NCBI RefSeq assembly: GCF_016918855.1
Contig: NZ_JADKYB010000012.1
Span: forward strand, 186,001-250,000
Direction of reading: 5' to 3'
From: Actinacidiphila acididurans
GTDB lineage: Bacteria; Actinomycetota; Actinomycetes; Streptomycetales; Streptomycetaceae
Length of the DNA: 64,000 nt
Positions 8,859 through 17,600 of this stretch are shown piece by piece (position 1 is the first letter of the stretch; every line of letters starts with the position of its first letter). The position numbers were made by a program, and so were the translations under genes. Under the pieces are notes generated by a model. The model saw only the letters and a program-made list of their open reading frames with translations, was not told where the DNA came from and did no database searches.

Positions 8859-8958
8859 GTGACCGGCGGAACGACGGGCCCGGCGAGCCGCACAGGTCGG
8901 CCCTGCGGCACGGCCGACCGGGTCGGGCCCGCGATGCCGGTCGGTCCGGTGCCGGACG

Positions 8959-8990
8959 GGCCCGGGCGCTCAGGGCAGGACGCCCGGGCC
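8959..8990 (-). terminator. Terminator hairpin after the U32-like gene
   Basis: Perfect 10-bp stem GGCCCGGGCG (8959-8968) with its complement at 8981-8990 and a 12-base loop, 27 bases beyond the stop of the minus-strand gene ending at 9018. Position and stem strength fit an actinobacterial terminator without a U-tract. Confidence 0.65.
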
Positions 8991-9017
8991 GTGCCGGCCG
9001 GACCGTGACCTCGGCGG

Positions 9018-9962
9018 TCAGACCTTGACGGGCAGGATGCGCTGCGGGGAGGTCTCGCCGATGTAGTCCGCCTTGATGCCGGACTTCTGCAGGTACTCCA
9101 GACCCAGGGCGACGCGCTGGACGCGCTTCTCGATGGTGGTCTGGTTCACCGGGTCGGACGGGTGACCCTGGGCGCTGGCACCCATCTTGAGCATCATCGG
9201 GGAGCCGATCTGGACCAGCTCGGGCACCTCCGTGAACCGGATGAACCCGCCCTTCTGGCCGTACACGTCGGTCGGGATGTCCAGCACCAGGTTCGGGGAC
9301 GCCTTGCGCATCTCCTGGAACACCGGCAGGCCCAGGTCGTGAATGGTGGTGACGCTGTCGGCGCCGTTCTCCTCGTAGATCTTGGAGGTGAACGGGTTCG
9401 ACACGATGCAGTGCGAGGACGCCTTGAACTGGGTCTCGGCCGGGATCGCGCCGGTGTCCCGCATGGTCTTCAGCATCCGCATCACGCCGAGGTCGTACGC
9501 GATCAGGCCGCGGCAGCCCAGCTCGGTGAGCCGGATCGCCTCGTCCGCGGAGACGGCCAGCGCGTCGTTGTTGTTGACGCGGCGGCCCTGCGAACCACCG
9601 AAGCCGCCGCGGTAGAAGGCGGCCTTGCGGTCGTACTCCGGCCGGGGGCCGAGGGCGAAGACCATGCCCACGCCGTTCTCACGGCACAGGTCCAGCATGT
9701 CCTTGACCTCGGCGTCCGACAGCAGGAAGGCGCCCAGGGTCTCGTTGAACCGGGTGACCGGAAGACCCTCGCGCTGCAGCAGGGTCAGGGTCGCTTCCAG
9801 CACCTTGAAGGAGTTGATGACGGGAACTTCGACGCCGTAGTGGCCGCCACCCTCGAACTGGCTGGTCGAGGCCTCCAGGGGGATCTCGTCGCTGTACGCG
9901 AGGTTGTTGCTGCGCAGCCAGTCGCGGCCACGGGAAGCGCCGCGGGAAATGAGGTCGGTCAA
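9018..9962 (-). CDS. TIM-barrel protein resembling peptidase U32 (UbiU/UbiV-like)
   Basis: 314-residue soluble protein, start TTG at 9962 with GAGGAG 7-8 bases upstream. The alternating pattern (VPVINSFKVLEATLTLL, GVGMVFALGPRPEY, GCRGLIAYDLGVMRMLK, FKASSHCIVSNPFTSKIYEENGADSV) looks like a (beta/alpha)8 barrel and recalls the U32 collagenase-like/UbiU-UbiV family, in which cysteines can hold an iron-sulfur cluster. I see few cysteines here (one in DLCREN, one near GCRG, one in SHC), not the four-Cys set of UbiU, so the role is open. It stands alone between strong hairpins and an 800-bp leader, next to the two-component system, and could be its target. Confidence 0.5.
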   Translation of the reverse strand: MTDLISRGASRGRDWLRSNNLAYSDEIPLEASTSQFEGGGHYGVEVPVINSFKVLEATLTLLQREGLPVTRFNETLGAFLLSDAEVKDMLDLCRENGVGMVFALGPRPEYDRKAAFYRGGFGGSQGRRVNNNDALAVSADEAIRLTELGCRGLIAYDLGVMRMLKTMRDTGAIPAETQFKASSHCIVSNPFTSKIYEENGADSVTTIHDLGLPVFQEMRKASPNLVLDIPTDVYGQKGGFIRFTEVPELVQIGSPMMLKMGASAQGHPSDPVNQTTIEKRVQRVALGLEYLQKSGIKADYIGETSPQRILPVKV

Positions 9963-10764
9963 GGTCTCTCCTCGGTTAGGAACCCGAACGGTGCAGGCAG
10001 ACGGTGGTGCACGGTGGGGGCAGGCGTAATGCCGCCCCGAGGATCACGCTCGTACCCAAGGTCGTGCGGCGTCACGGACCACAGCCCGTCACGCTGAGGT
10101 GTGCGGATACTGAGGGGAGGAAGGCGGCCGATGCCGCACGGTCGCAGGGCGCAGCAGCCCCTGTGACCGACATGCCGGACCGACCCCGTTGTCCCCCCGT
10201 GTGTCAGTGCCGCTGCGGGCCGTCATTGCCCCGGCGGACGGTATTCGCTCACCTCGCGGCCGGCGCGGTCGCCGCCCGGAAGCGGCGGCGACCGGCACCT
10301 TGTGCGCGGGGGAGGGCCGGGAATCCGCCGTACCGGCGGGGCCGGACCGGATCGGCCCGGAGACCGGCCGGTGACGCTCCCCTGGTCGCTCGCACGGCAC
10401 TCATGCTAGGACTCGGGCACCTGCCGTCTGAATAGTCCTCGGAGGCAACGCGGGTTACCTCTTGGCGGTATTCCGATCCCTCTAAAGACACATGCCGGGC
10501 CACCCCTTGGGGGTGTGCGCCCGCCGCGCGCCGTACCGCAACCTTGGCCCTGCGTGCGGATTCAGGACGAGGGAGGAGACGGTGGCAGGGACAGGCGGGA
10601 GCGGCAGGGCGTACTCCTCGCGGCGCAGGCCGCCGAAGAATCGGCCACTTCCCCGGCGCCCGGTTTTCACAGCCCGTTCACCGGGCACCGGGCGGCGAGG
10701 ACGACCCGGGCACGGCGCAGCGCCGGGTGCGGTCGGGCACCCGGCGTGGACCGAACGGCAGGCC
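9963..10764. other. 802-bp intergenic region between U32-like gene and response regulator
   Basis: No convincing gene is seen. Minus-strand open frames here are short and compositionally like noise. The region is less GC-rich around 10425-10500, where minus-strand promoter elements for the U32-like gene may lie, though that would give a leader of several hundred bases. A small palindrome CACCCCTTGGGGGTG occurs at about 10501-10515 and GC-rich hairpins at 10260-10300. An upstream regulatory region or a small RNA is possible but unsupported. Confidence 0.4.
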
Positions 10765-11448
10765 TCAACGGGGCGGCACCAGGTCGTCCGCCCGGCCCGG
10801 CGCGGGGATCAGCGAGCGGGCCACCGCCTTGTTCACCGCGTCGATCCGGGAGACCGCGCCCAGCTTCTCGAACACGTTGCGCAGATGCCGCTTGACGGTA
10901 CCCTCGGCGATGCCGAGCTTGATGGCGATCTGGCGGTTGCTCAGCGCCCGCCCCGCCAGGGTCAGCACCTCGATCTCCCGCAGCGTGAGGCCCCCGTGCA
11001 GTTCCGGCTCGGCCGCCGACGGCTCCAGGCTGGCGGCGGAGACCGACACCGTCACGGTGCGGCGGCCGCCGGCCTGGCGCTCGCGGATCGCGGAGACCAG
11101 GGTCTCCCGGCTGACGCTCTTGTGCAGATAACCGTGCACCCCCAGCGACAGCAACTCCCGGACCAGCGGCTGGCTGTCGTCCATGCTGAGCACGATGATG
11201 CGGGCCTCGGGAAGCTGCATCAGGATGCACCGCACGGTGGTGGCCGGGTCGTTCTCCGGCATCTCTATGTCGAGGATGACCACGTCGGGCCGGTACTGCC
11301 CGGCCAGGCGCACCGTCTCGGTGCCGGTCGCGGCCTGGGCCACCACGTCGAAGTCCGGCTCGGCGGCCAGCAGGTCGCTGAGCGCCTGGCGCAGCAGGGT
11401 GTGGTCGTCGGCGACCAGGATGCTGATGGTCCCCTCAGCCACCGGCAC
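10765..11448 (-). CDS. NarL/LuxR-family response regulator
   Basis: 227-residue response regulator. The receiver domain has the acidic pair ADDH (Asp14-Asp15), phosphoacceptor Asp60 in VILDIEMPE, the Thr/Ser position in VLSMDD and Lys in LHKSVS. Residues ~153-200 form the LuxR-type helix-turn-helix (LTLREIEVLTLAGRALSNRQI, then GIAEGTVKRHL). It is encoded directly downstream of its kinase with a 14-base overlap, so the two are translationally linked. Start GTG 11448 is used; GTG 11442 behind a GGGGG is equally good. Given location, it may control the minus-strand metabolic block or the U32-like gene. Confidence 0.92.
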   Translation of the reverse strand: MPVAEGTISILVADDHTLLRQALSDLLAAEPDFDVVAQAATGTETVRLAGQYRPDVVILDIEMPENDPATTVRCILMQLPEARIIVLSMDDSQPLVRELLSLGVHGYLHKSVSRETLVSAIRERQAGGRRTVTVSVSAASLEPSAAEPELHGGLTLREIEVLTLAGRALSNRQIAIKLGIAEGTVKRHLRNVFEKLGAVSRIDAVNKAVARSLIPAPGRADDLVPPR

Positions 11449-12607
11449 CCCCGTCGTCGAAGGGCATCGACATGGTGATGCGGGTGCCGACCTCGGGGGC
11501 GCTGCTGATGTTCAGCGAGCCGTGCAGCAGATGGACCCGCTCGGCCATGACCCCCAGCCCGTTGCCGCCCTCCCCGAGAGCGGCCTGGTCGAAGCCCTTG
11601 CCGTCGTCGATGACCTCGGCCCGGATGTGGCCGGGGACGACGTCGACACTCGCCACCACATTGGTGGCCGAGGCGTGCCGCAGGGCGTTGCGCAGGCACT
11701 CGCGGATCAGCAGGAACAGCTCCTCCGCCAGCCACCCCGGTAGCCGATCCTCCGGCCCCTCCACCCAGATCCGTATGCGGCAGCCGGTGTCCTCGGTGGT
11801 CTCCGCGAACCGGCGCAGGGCGAGGGACAGCGAGCCGGCGACATTGGGCCGGCGCAGCTCGGTCACCAGCCGGCGGCTGGTGTCCAGCGCTTCGGCGAGC
11901 GCCGCCTTCGCCGCCCGGATCTGCGGGCCGATGTCGGCGCCCGCCCGGCCGGCCAGCACCTCGTGCAGCTCGAGCTGCCGCATGGCCAGGCTCAGGGAGT
12001 TGCCGAACTCGTCGTGGATCTCCCGGGCCAGCCAGCGCCGGTTCTCCTCGTGCAGTTCCTTGACCCGAGTGAGCGAGATCTTGTCGCAGCCGACCGTGCC
12101 GGCCTCCAAGCGGCTGCCGACGCCCTGGTGCAGGGAGCGCACGGCGGCGGCGTAGCCGGCCACCGCGGCCCGGGCGAACTCCTCCCCCTCGTCCGGCTGG
12201 TCCGGATCCGGGCCGGCGGGCGCGACGACGGCCCGGCCGATGGCGTCCATGACCACCTCGGTCAAGGCGGTGTAGGACTGGACGAACTGGGTCAGCCGCA
12301 GGCCGAGCCGCGTGACGCGGTCACTGTCCGGGGCCACCTGGCCCCAGGTCTGCGGCGCCGAGACGATCGTGGTCCCCTGGGCGAGACTGTCCGCGCAGTC
12401 GACGATGATCCGCCGGGCCTGCTCCTCGGCCCAGTACCAGGCGTCGGGGTCGTCGGACACGGGACCGTAGATGTCGTGTAATCGCTGTGCGAAGAGCTGA
12501 AGTATCCGCGCCTCCTGGTCGAGAAGCTGCTGCGCCGGCGTCCGTCCCCGCTCGGGTGGACGGGTGGTGCTCGCCGTGCCGGAAGATCGTGCTCCGTCCC
12601 TCTCCAT
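11435..12607 (-). CDS. Cytoplasmic histidine kinase (HisKA_3 type)
   Basis: 390-residue sensor kinase without signal peptide or membrane segments. The N-terminal ~185 residues are helical (IYGPVSDDPDAWYWAEEQARR) and probably a novel input domain. The HisKA_3 dimerisation domain has the phosphoacceptor His198 in REIHDEFGNSLS. The ATPase part has LIRECLRNALRHA (N box) and EVIDDGKGFD plus GNGLGVMAERV (G boxes). It pairs with the overlapping response regulator. ATG 12607 has GGGGGAG about 7 bases upstream. The stimulus is probably intracellular. Confidence 0.92.
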   Translation of the reverse strand: MERDGARSSGTASTTRPPERGRTPAQQLLDQEARILQLFAQRLHDIYGPVSDDPDAWYWAEEQARRIIVDCADSLAQGTTIVSAPQTWGQVAPDSDRVTRLGLRLTQFVQSYTALTEVVMDAIGRAVVAPAGPDPDQPDEGEEFARAAVAGYAAAVRSLHQGVGSRLEAGTVGCDKISLTRVKELHEENRRWLAREIHDEFGNSLSLAMRQLELHEVLAGRAGADIGPQIRAAKAALAEALDTSRRLVTELRRPNVAGSLSLALRRFAETTEDTGCRIRIWVEGPEDRLPGWLAEELFLLIRECLRNALRHASATNVVASVDVVPGHIRAEVIDDGKGFDQAALGEGGNGLGVMAERVHLLHGSLNISSAPEVGTRITMSMPFDDGGAGG

Positions 12608-12692
12608 CCGTGTACTCCCCCTGAGACATCACAGGTGCACGCGACCTGAAGTCACTCTAAATAAATGATCATATGCAAAGAGCAATGCACCC

Positions 12693-12720
12693 CCCATATG
12701 TGTTCGACGGCACATGTCAA
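12693..12720 (-). promoter_or_regulatory. Likely sigma-70-type promoter of the two-component operon
   Basis: On the minus strand TTGACA (12720-12715) is followed after 16 bases by TATGGG (12698-12693), giving a leader of about 85 bases before the kinase ATG at 12607. It lies in the most AT-rich stretch of this part of the window (12650-12725). Consensus -35 and spacing make this one of the better promoter guesses here. Confidence 0.5.
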
Positions 12721-13001
12721 ACGGTAATGCCATCGAAGACCCCTCCTGGGGCATACGCCTGCGAGCAGCCAACGAACTGCGGGACCTCCGGTGTTCCGCG
12801 CGGGGGTGCGCCGAGGGAAGGACCGCCGGAAGATGGCGGTGGACACGCGACAGAAGCTGACAGAAGCAGACAGACGGACACCGGGCGGCGCCGGCGTACG
12901 ACGCGGGTGGACGGACGAAAGCCGACATACGACGCCGGCGGACGACGCCCGCAGACGACGCAAAAACGCCGAAGGTGCCGCCGGACGAGAAGGAGCATGC
13001 C
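12721..13001. other. Spacer upstream of the plus-strand reductase
   Basis: No clear gene. A 48-codon frame starting ATG 12714 and ending at 12860 is readable on the plus strand but has no ribosome-binding site. From ~12850 to 12965 the DNA is low-complexity, with imperfect repeats of GACAGAAGC and GACGACGC. The promoter of the gene at 13002 should lie here; I cannot define it. Confidence 0.3.
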
Positions 13002-14015
13002 ATGGCAGGGCACATGAAGGCCGTCGCCTCCTACCGGGGGCTGCCGGTGGAGGACCCGGAGTGCCTGCGGGACGTCGAGGTGCCGGTGCCGCAGCTGCGC
13101 CCGCGGGACGTCCTGGTACGGGTGGCGGCCGTCTCGGTGAACCCCGCGGACGTCAAGCTCCGCGCCTCCCTGACCCCCTCCGACCAGCCACGCGTCCTGG
13201 GCTTCGACGCGGCCGGCACGGTGGAGGCGGTGGGCCCGGAGGTGACGACGCTCGCGGCCGGCGACGAGGTCTGGTACGCGGGGGACGTCACACGGGCGGG
13301 CAGCAACGCCGAACTCCAGGCGGTCGACGAGCGGGTGGTGGCCCGTAAGCCCGAGAGCCTGTCCTTCGCCGAGGCCGCCGCGCTGCCGCTGACCACCATC
13401 ACCGCGTGGGAGACGCTGTTCGAGCGCTTCGGCCTGGACGCCTCGTCCCGGGGCACGCTGCTGGTGCTGGGCGGGGCCGGCGGCGTCGGGTCGGTGCTGG
13501 TCCAGCTCGCCAAGGAGCTCACCGGGCTGCGGGTGCTCGTCTCGGCGAGCCGGCCGGAGTCCCGGCAGTGGGCCACCGCGATGGGCGCCGACGCCCTCGT
13601 CGACCACCACGACCTGGTGGCCACCACCCTGCGGGAGGTGCCCGACGGGCTGGACTACCTGTTCAGCCCGCACTCGCGCGGCAACATCGAGGCGTACGCG
13701 CGGATCGTCCGGCCGTTCGGCCACATCACCGGCATCGACGAGCCCGAGGGCCTGGACCTGCTGCCCCTGAAGTCCCGCAGCATCGCCTGGCACTGGGAGT
13801 TCATGTTCACCCGGACGATGTACGGCACGCCGGACATGATCCGGCAGAAGGAACTGCTGGAGGACGTGGCCGCCCTGGTGGACGACAAACGGATCCGTAC
13901 CACCATGACGACGACGATCGACGACTTCGGCGCGGCCGGGCTGCGCGAGGCGCACCGGCTGGTGGAGTCCGGGCACGTCACGGGCAAGGTCGTGGTGGCG
14001 CGCCGGGCCGCGTGA
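13002..14015 (+). CDS. Medium-chain reductase, zinc-binding alcohol dehydrogenase-like family
   Basis: 337-residue MDR-superfamily protein close in length and pattern to the TIGR02817-type (adh_fam_1) NADPH oxidoreductases. It has VAAVSVNPADVKLR, VLGFDAAGTVEAVGPEV, the Rossmann loop LVLGGAGGVGSVLVQLAK and a C-terminal TGKVVVARRA. Zinc-binding cysteines are absent. I start at ATG 13002 (MAGHMKA) because GAGAAGGAG precedes it by 5 bases; an in-frame ATG at 12975 has no such site. It is followed by acylphosphatase with 56 bases between, probably co-transcribed. Confidence 0.87.
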   Translation: MAGHMKAVASYRGLPVEDPECLRDVEVPVPQLRPRDVLVRVAAVSVNPADVKLRASLTPSDQPRVLGFDAAGTVEAVGPEVTTLAAGDEVWYAGDVTRAGSNAELQAVDERVVARKPESLSFAEAAALPLTTITAWETLFERFGLDASSRGTLLVLGGAGGVGSVLVQLAKELTGLRVLVSASRPESRQWATAMGADALVDHHDLVATTLREVPDGLDYLFSPHSRGNIEAYARIVRPFGHITGIDEPEGLDLLPLKSRSIAWHWEFMFTRTMYGTPDMIRQKELLEDVAALVDDKRIRTTMTTTIDDFGAAGLREAHRLVESGHVTGKVVVARRAA

Positions 14016-14071
14016 TCCACTGATCCCCTGGCGGGAGGCGTCCCCGGAATCCTTCACGAGGAGGCATCGGC

Positions 14072-14359
14072 ATGAGCGTGCGTACCCATGTCCTGGTCAC
14101 CGGCCTGGTCCAGGGCGTCTTCTTCCGCGACACCTGCCGGCGGGCGGCCCGCGAGGCGGGTGTCGCGGGGTGGGTGCGCAACCTGACCAACGGCCAGGTG
14201 GAGGCGGTCTTCGAGGGCGAGCCCGAGCCCGTCCACCGGATGAGCGAATGGGCCGCCCGGGGCTCGGACGCCGCCCGCGTGGACCGCGTCCGGTCCTGGC
14301 AGGAGGAGCCCGAGGGCCTGAGCGGCTTCGAGGTGCTGCCGGACGGGGTGCCGGCGTAG
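14072..14359 (+). CDS. acyP: Acylphosphatase
   Basis: 95-residue acylphosphatase, the usual size. The phosphate-binding loop GLVQGVFFRDTCRRAA carries catalytic Arg19, and GWVRNLTNG supplies Asn37. It hydrolyses carboxyl-phosphate bonds such as acetyl- or carbamoyl-phosphate in the cytoplasm. ATG 14072 has GAGGAGG 8 bases upstream. It lies 56 bases after the reductase and is followed by degenerate 30-bp repeats rather than another gene. Confidence 0.95.
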   Translation: MSVRTHVLVTGLVQGVFFRDTCRRAAREAGVAGWVRNLTNGQVEAVFEGEPEPVHRMSEWAARGSDAARVDRVRSWQEEPEGLSGFEVLPDGVPA

Positions 14360-14416
14360 GGGGGATGGCGGTACGCCGGGGGTTGCGCTGCCCCGGCCGC
14401 GGTTGAGCCGGGCCGA

Positions 14417-14505
14417 TCCGGGCTTGGCGGGGGACTCCGCGGTGGTCCGGGCTTGGCTGACGCACTCCGGGCAGGTCCGGGCTTGACCGGGACACTTCGC
14501 GGTGG
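14417..14505. repeat. Three degenerate ~30-bp tandem repeats
   Basis: Units at 14417-14445, 14446-14475 and 14476-14505, each beginning TCCGGGCTTG; the first and third end in a CGCGGTGG block. They occupy the gap between acyP and the terminator of the opposing peptidase gene. A non-coding minisatellite. Confidence 0.6.
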
Positions 14506-14561
14506 CACTGCGCGCCCGCACCGGCCCGGACCTCGCGCGGCCCGAGGCTCGTGAACCGCCA

Positions 14562-14601
14562 CGCCCCCGGTTCTCGGCGGGAGGACCGAGGACCGGGGGC
14601 G
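14562..14601 (-). terminator. Terminator of the S53 peptidase gene
   Basis: 16-bp stem CGCCCCCGGTTCTCGG (14562-14577) with 14586-14601, one G-U-type mismatch, and an 8-base loop. It begins 23 bases past the stop of the minus-strand gene ending at 14625. Confidence 0.7.
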
Positions 14602-14624
14602 CGGGGGACAACCGGCGGGTCGCG

Positions 14625-17600
14625 TCAGGGAGTCGCGGCCAGGGTGGCGTCGATGCCCGCCCGCGGGCTGCCGAGTCCGGTGACGAAGTCGTAGCCGGTG
14701 CCCGGTGCGCACTGGGCGGGGCAGTACCCGTTGGCCGGTCCCGACACGATGTCACCGAGTCGGCCGGCGACCGCGTACACCGCGCGCTGGGCGGAGCCGT
14801 CCGCGCCGGTCAGCCGGGCCTTGCCGGCCGCGGCCCGCAACTGGTCGGCGGAGGCCAGGACCGCCGCCCAGGCCGGGGCGCCGAGACTGGTGCCGCCCAC
14901 CTGGAACCAGCCCGACTGGCCGTACGGTCCGACGCTGTCGTAGACGGCCACCCCGGTCGCGGGATCGGCGTCGAAGCTGACGTCCGGGATGCCGCGCCCG
15001 CCGCTGACCACGCCCTTCTGGTAGCCGGGCACGGGCTCGACGTAGCTGCGGCCGCCGCCGCTGCCGGACCAGGACGTCTCGCCGGTCACCGAACCGTCGC
15101 CGGCGAGTTGGAGCGTGGTCCCGCCGACCGACAGCACGGCCGGGGCGTACGCCGGGTACGAGCCCGGGTGGCCGTAGTCGCCGCTGGCCACCGAGCAGAC
15201 CGAGGCGGTCAGCCGGCAGTGCCCGTCGTAGTACGTCTCGTCGGTGAACTCCTCCGGGATGCCCCAGCTCATGCTGATCGCGTCCGGGTGCAGGGCCGCG
15301 GCGGAGTCCACCGCCCGGAACAGCGAGGCGAAGGTGGCGTTCTCGGCCTCGACCAGCACCACCGCCGCCTGCGGGGCCACGGCGTGGATCCACTCGACGT
15401 CCATGGTGGTCTCCAGCCCCCAGCCGCCGTCGTCGGGCCCGGTGCCCTGCGGCGCGGTGACGGTGAAGTCGAAGCAGCCCGTTGTCGTGCCGCCGGAGCA
15501 CACCTGGCTCAGCCCGTACTGCGCGCTGAACCGGTCCACGTCGGCGGCGATCGCCGGGTCGCCGGGCGCGTCCACCACCGCGACCGTCTGGCCGGCGCCG
15601 GCCCCGTGCAGGCCCAGGTAGGCGCGCAGGGCGGCGGGGCTGTACCCCGCCGGGTCGTCGGCCGTGAGCTGCGGGGATCCGGTGCCGCTCCAGCCGCGTA
15701 CCGCGATGCGGCCGGACGGCTGTGCGGTGCCGGTCCTGGCGACGGTGGTCGCGGCGGTCTCCAGCGGCACCGTCGTCGGCCGCGCGGCCGCGGCCTTCGG
15801 CGCCATCGTGCGCTGTCGCACCGCGTTCGCCGCCGGGCTGCCGGTCGGTGCCAGGGCCAGCAACCCGTGCTGGATCGACACCTGGTACGGGCGCACGGTC
15901 TGGCCGGACTCGGCGGTGAGGATCTGGTGCGCGCGCCAGTCGATCGGCGTGGTGAGCACCTTGTTGTCGGCGGTGACGTCCACCTGGCCGGTCTGGTACG
16001 GCTGGTACGACGCGAGCGGGGCGACCGAGGCGTCCCCGGTGGACAGCACCGACATCGGGTACGCGTTGACCGCGATGTGGGCGGTCACCAGGATCGGCCG
16101 GCCGCCGGCCGTGGCGATCCCGGCGTCCGTACCGCTGGCCGACAGCGACACCTGCGGGCCGTCCGGCGTGATCGCGGCCGAGCCGCTGTCCCCCGTGGCG
16201 ATCAGCCCGGCGCGCGAATCGAGCGCGTACGCCTCGTGGTTGGTGAGGCTGCCGTCGGTGTCGCTGTACTTCAGGTCGCCGGTACGGGCGTCGCGCACGT
16301 CGATCCGGCCCTGTCCGTCGGCGGTGGTCCAGGCGAAGGCCGCGCCGTCCGGGCCGGCGCCGGGGATGCCCGGGCCCGCCACGACTCCGTTGTGCAACTG
16401 GGGCGCGAAGGTCGCCGCCGGATCGGCCGGGGCCGTCCAGACCCGGTCACCGCTGCGGGCGTCCAGGCCGAGCGCCGCCATCGCGATGGGCGCCTGGTGG
16501 CGGCCGACCTGGTCCTGGTACTCGGTGACGACGATCCCGTCGGTGACCGAGGCGTTCGCGAACCAGGAGGCGGCCGGCGGCGCGTACGTCCACAGGGCCT
16601 GTCCGGTGGCCGCGTCGAACGCCGACAGCCGGTCGGTGCCCGTCACCACGACGGTCCGGCCGCCGGCGCTGCCGGCCGCCACGTTCCACACGTACTGGCC
16701 GGGCAGTCGTACGGTGTGCAGGACCTGTCCGGTGCGCTCGTCGACGATCACGACCCGATCGGTGGCGGCGACCGCCAGCACGGGCCGGCCGGCGACAGCG
16801 GTGGGCACGATCGCGTGCACCGGTCCGCCCACGTCGGCCCGCCACAGCGTCCGCGGCGTGTCGTCGGCGGGGGAGAAGGCGCGGCCGTCGATGGCGTAGA
16901 CGGCGCCGCTCTGGCCGCCCGCGATGTCGTCGGGGCGGCCGTCGCCGTTGACGTCCGCCGAGACGGCCGCGTACAGGTCGCCGAGCAGGGGCGAGCGGTC
17001 GGCCGCCCGCCCGGACGCGTCGTAGACGACCGCGCGCTGCTCGGCGGTGACGCCGCGGACTCCGTTCCGGTCGGCCGCCATGGTCAGCGGGTCGGCCGTG
17101 TCGCCCGAGTGCTCCCAGCGCACCGCGCCGTCCGCGCCGGACAGGCCGGTCACGTCGAAGGCGCTGTCGAAGGGGGCCTGCGGGCTCGGCGTCACCGAGC
17201 CGAGGTAGGAGCCGACCACGACGGTGGCGGCGCCGCCGGCCGACGGCAGTACCGCGACGGTGCCGGGCTGCGGCGGGTTGCCGTTCGCGGCGGGCAGCGT
17301 ACGGGTCCACTGGGTGCGGCCGGCCGCCGGGTCGACCGCGGCCACGGTGGCCGCGGTGAAGTTGTAGCCGGGCGGGCTGACCTGGTCCGGCGTGGTCACC
17401 ACGCCGCTGACCAGCCAGGAGGTGCCGGCGTGCCGGTCCAGCGCGCCGACGGTCAGGGTGGTCGGCAGCACTCCGTCGGTGGGGACGGCGGTGACGGCGC
17501 GGCCGTCGGAGGGCCGCAGGCCGGTGAGGGTGTAGCCGACCGCGGTGGCCGGGTCGGTCAGTTCGGCGACGGCGAGCAGGCCGCGGCTGGGGTCGTACGC

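Noticed and set aside
10004..10503. Small open frames on both strands of the 800-bp spacer
   Set aside because: No ribosome-binding sites, no recognisable domains, and composition typical of chance frames in GC-rich DNA.
12975..13001. Upstream ATG for the medium-chain reductase
   Set aside because: The GAGAAGGAG ribosome-binding site is placed for ATG 13002, and the extra nine residues are not typical of the family.
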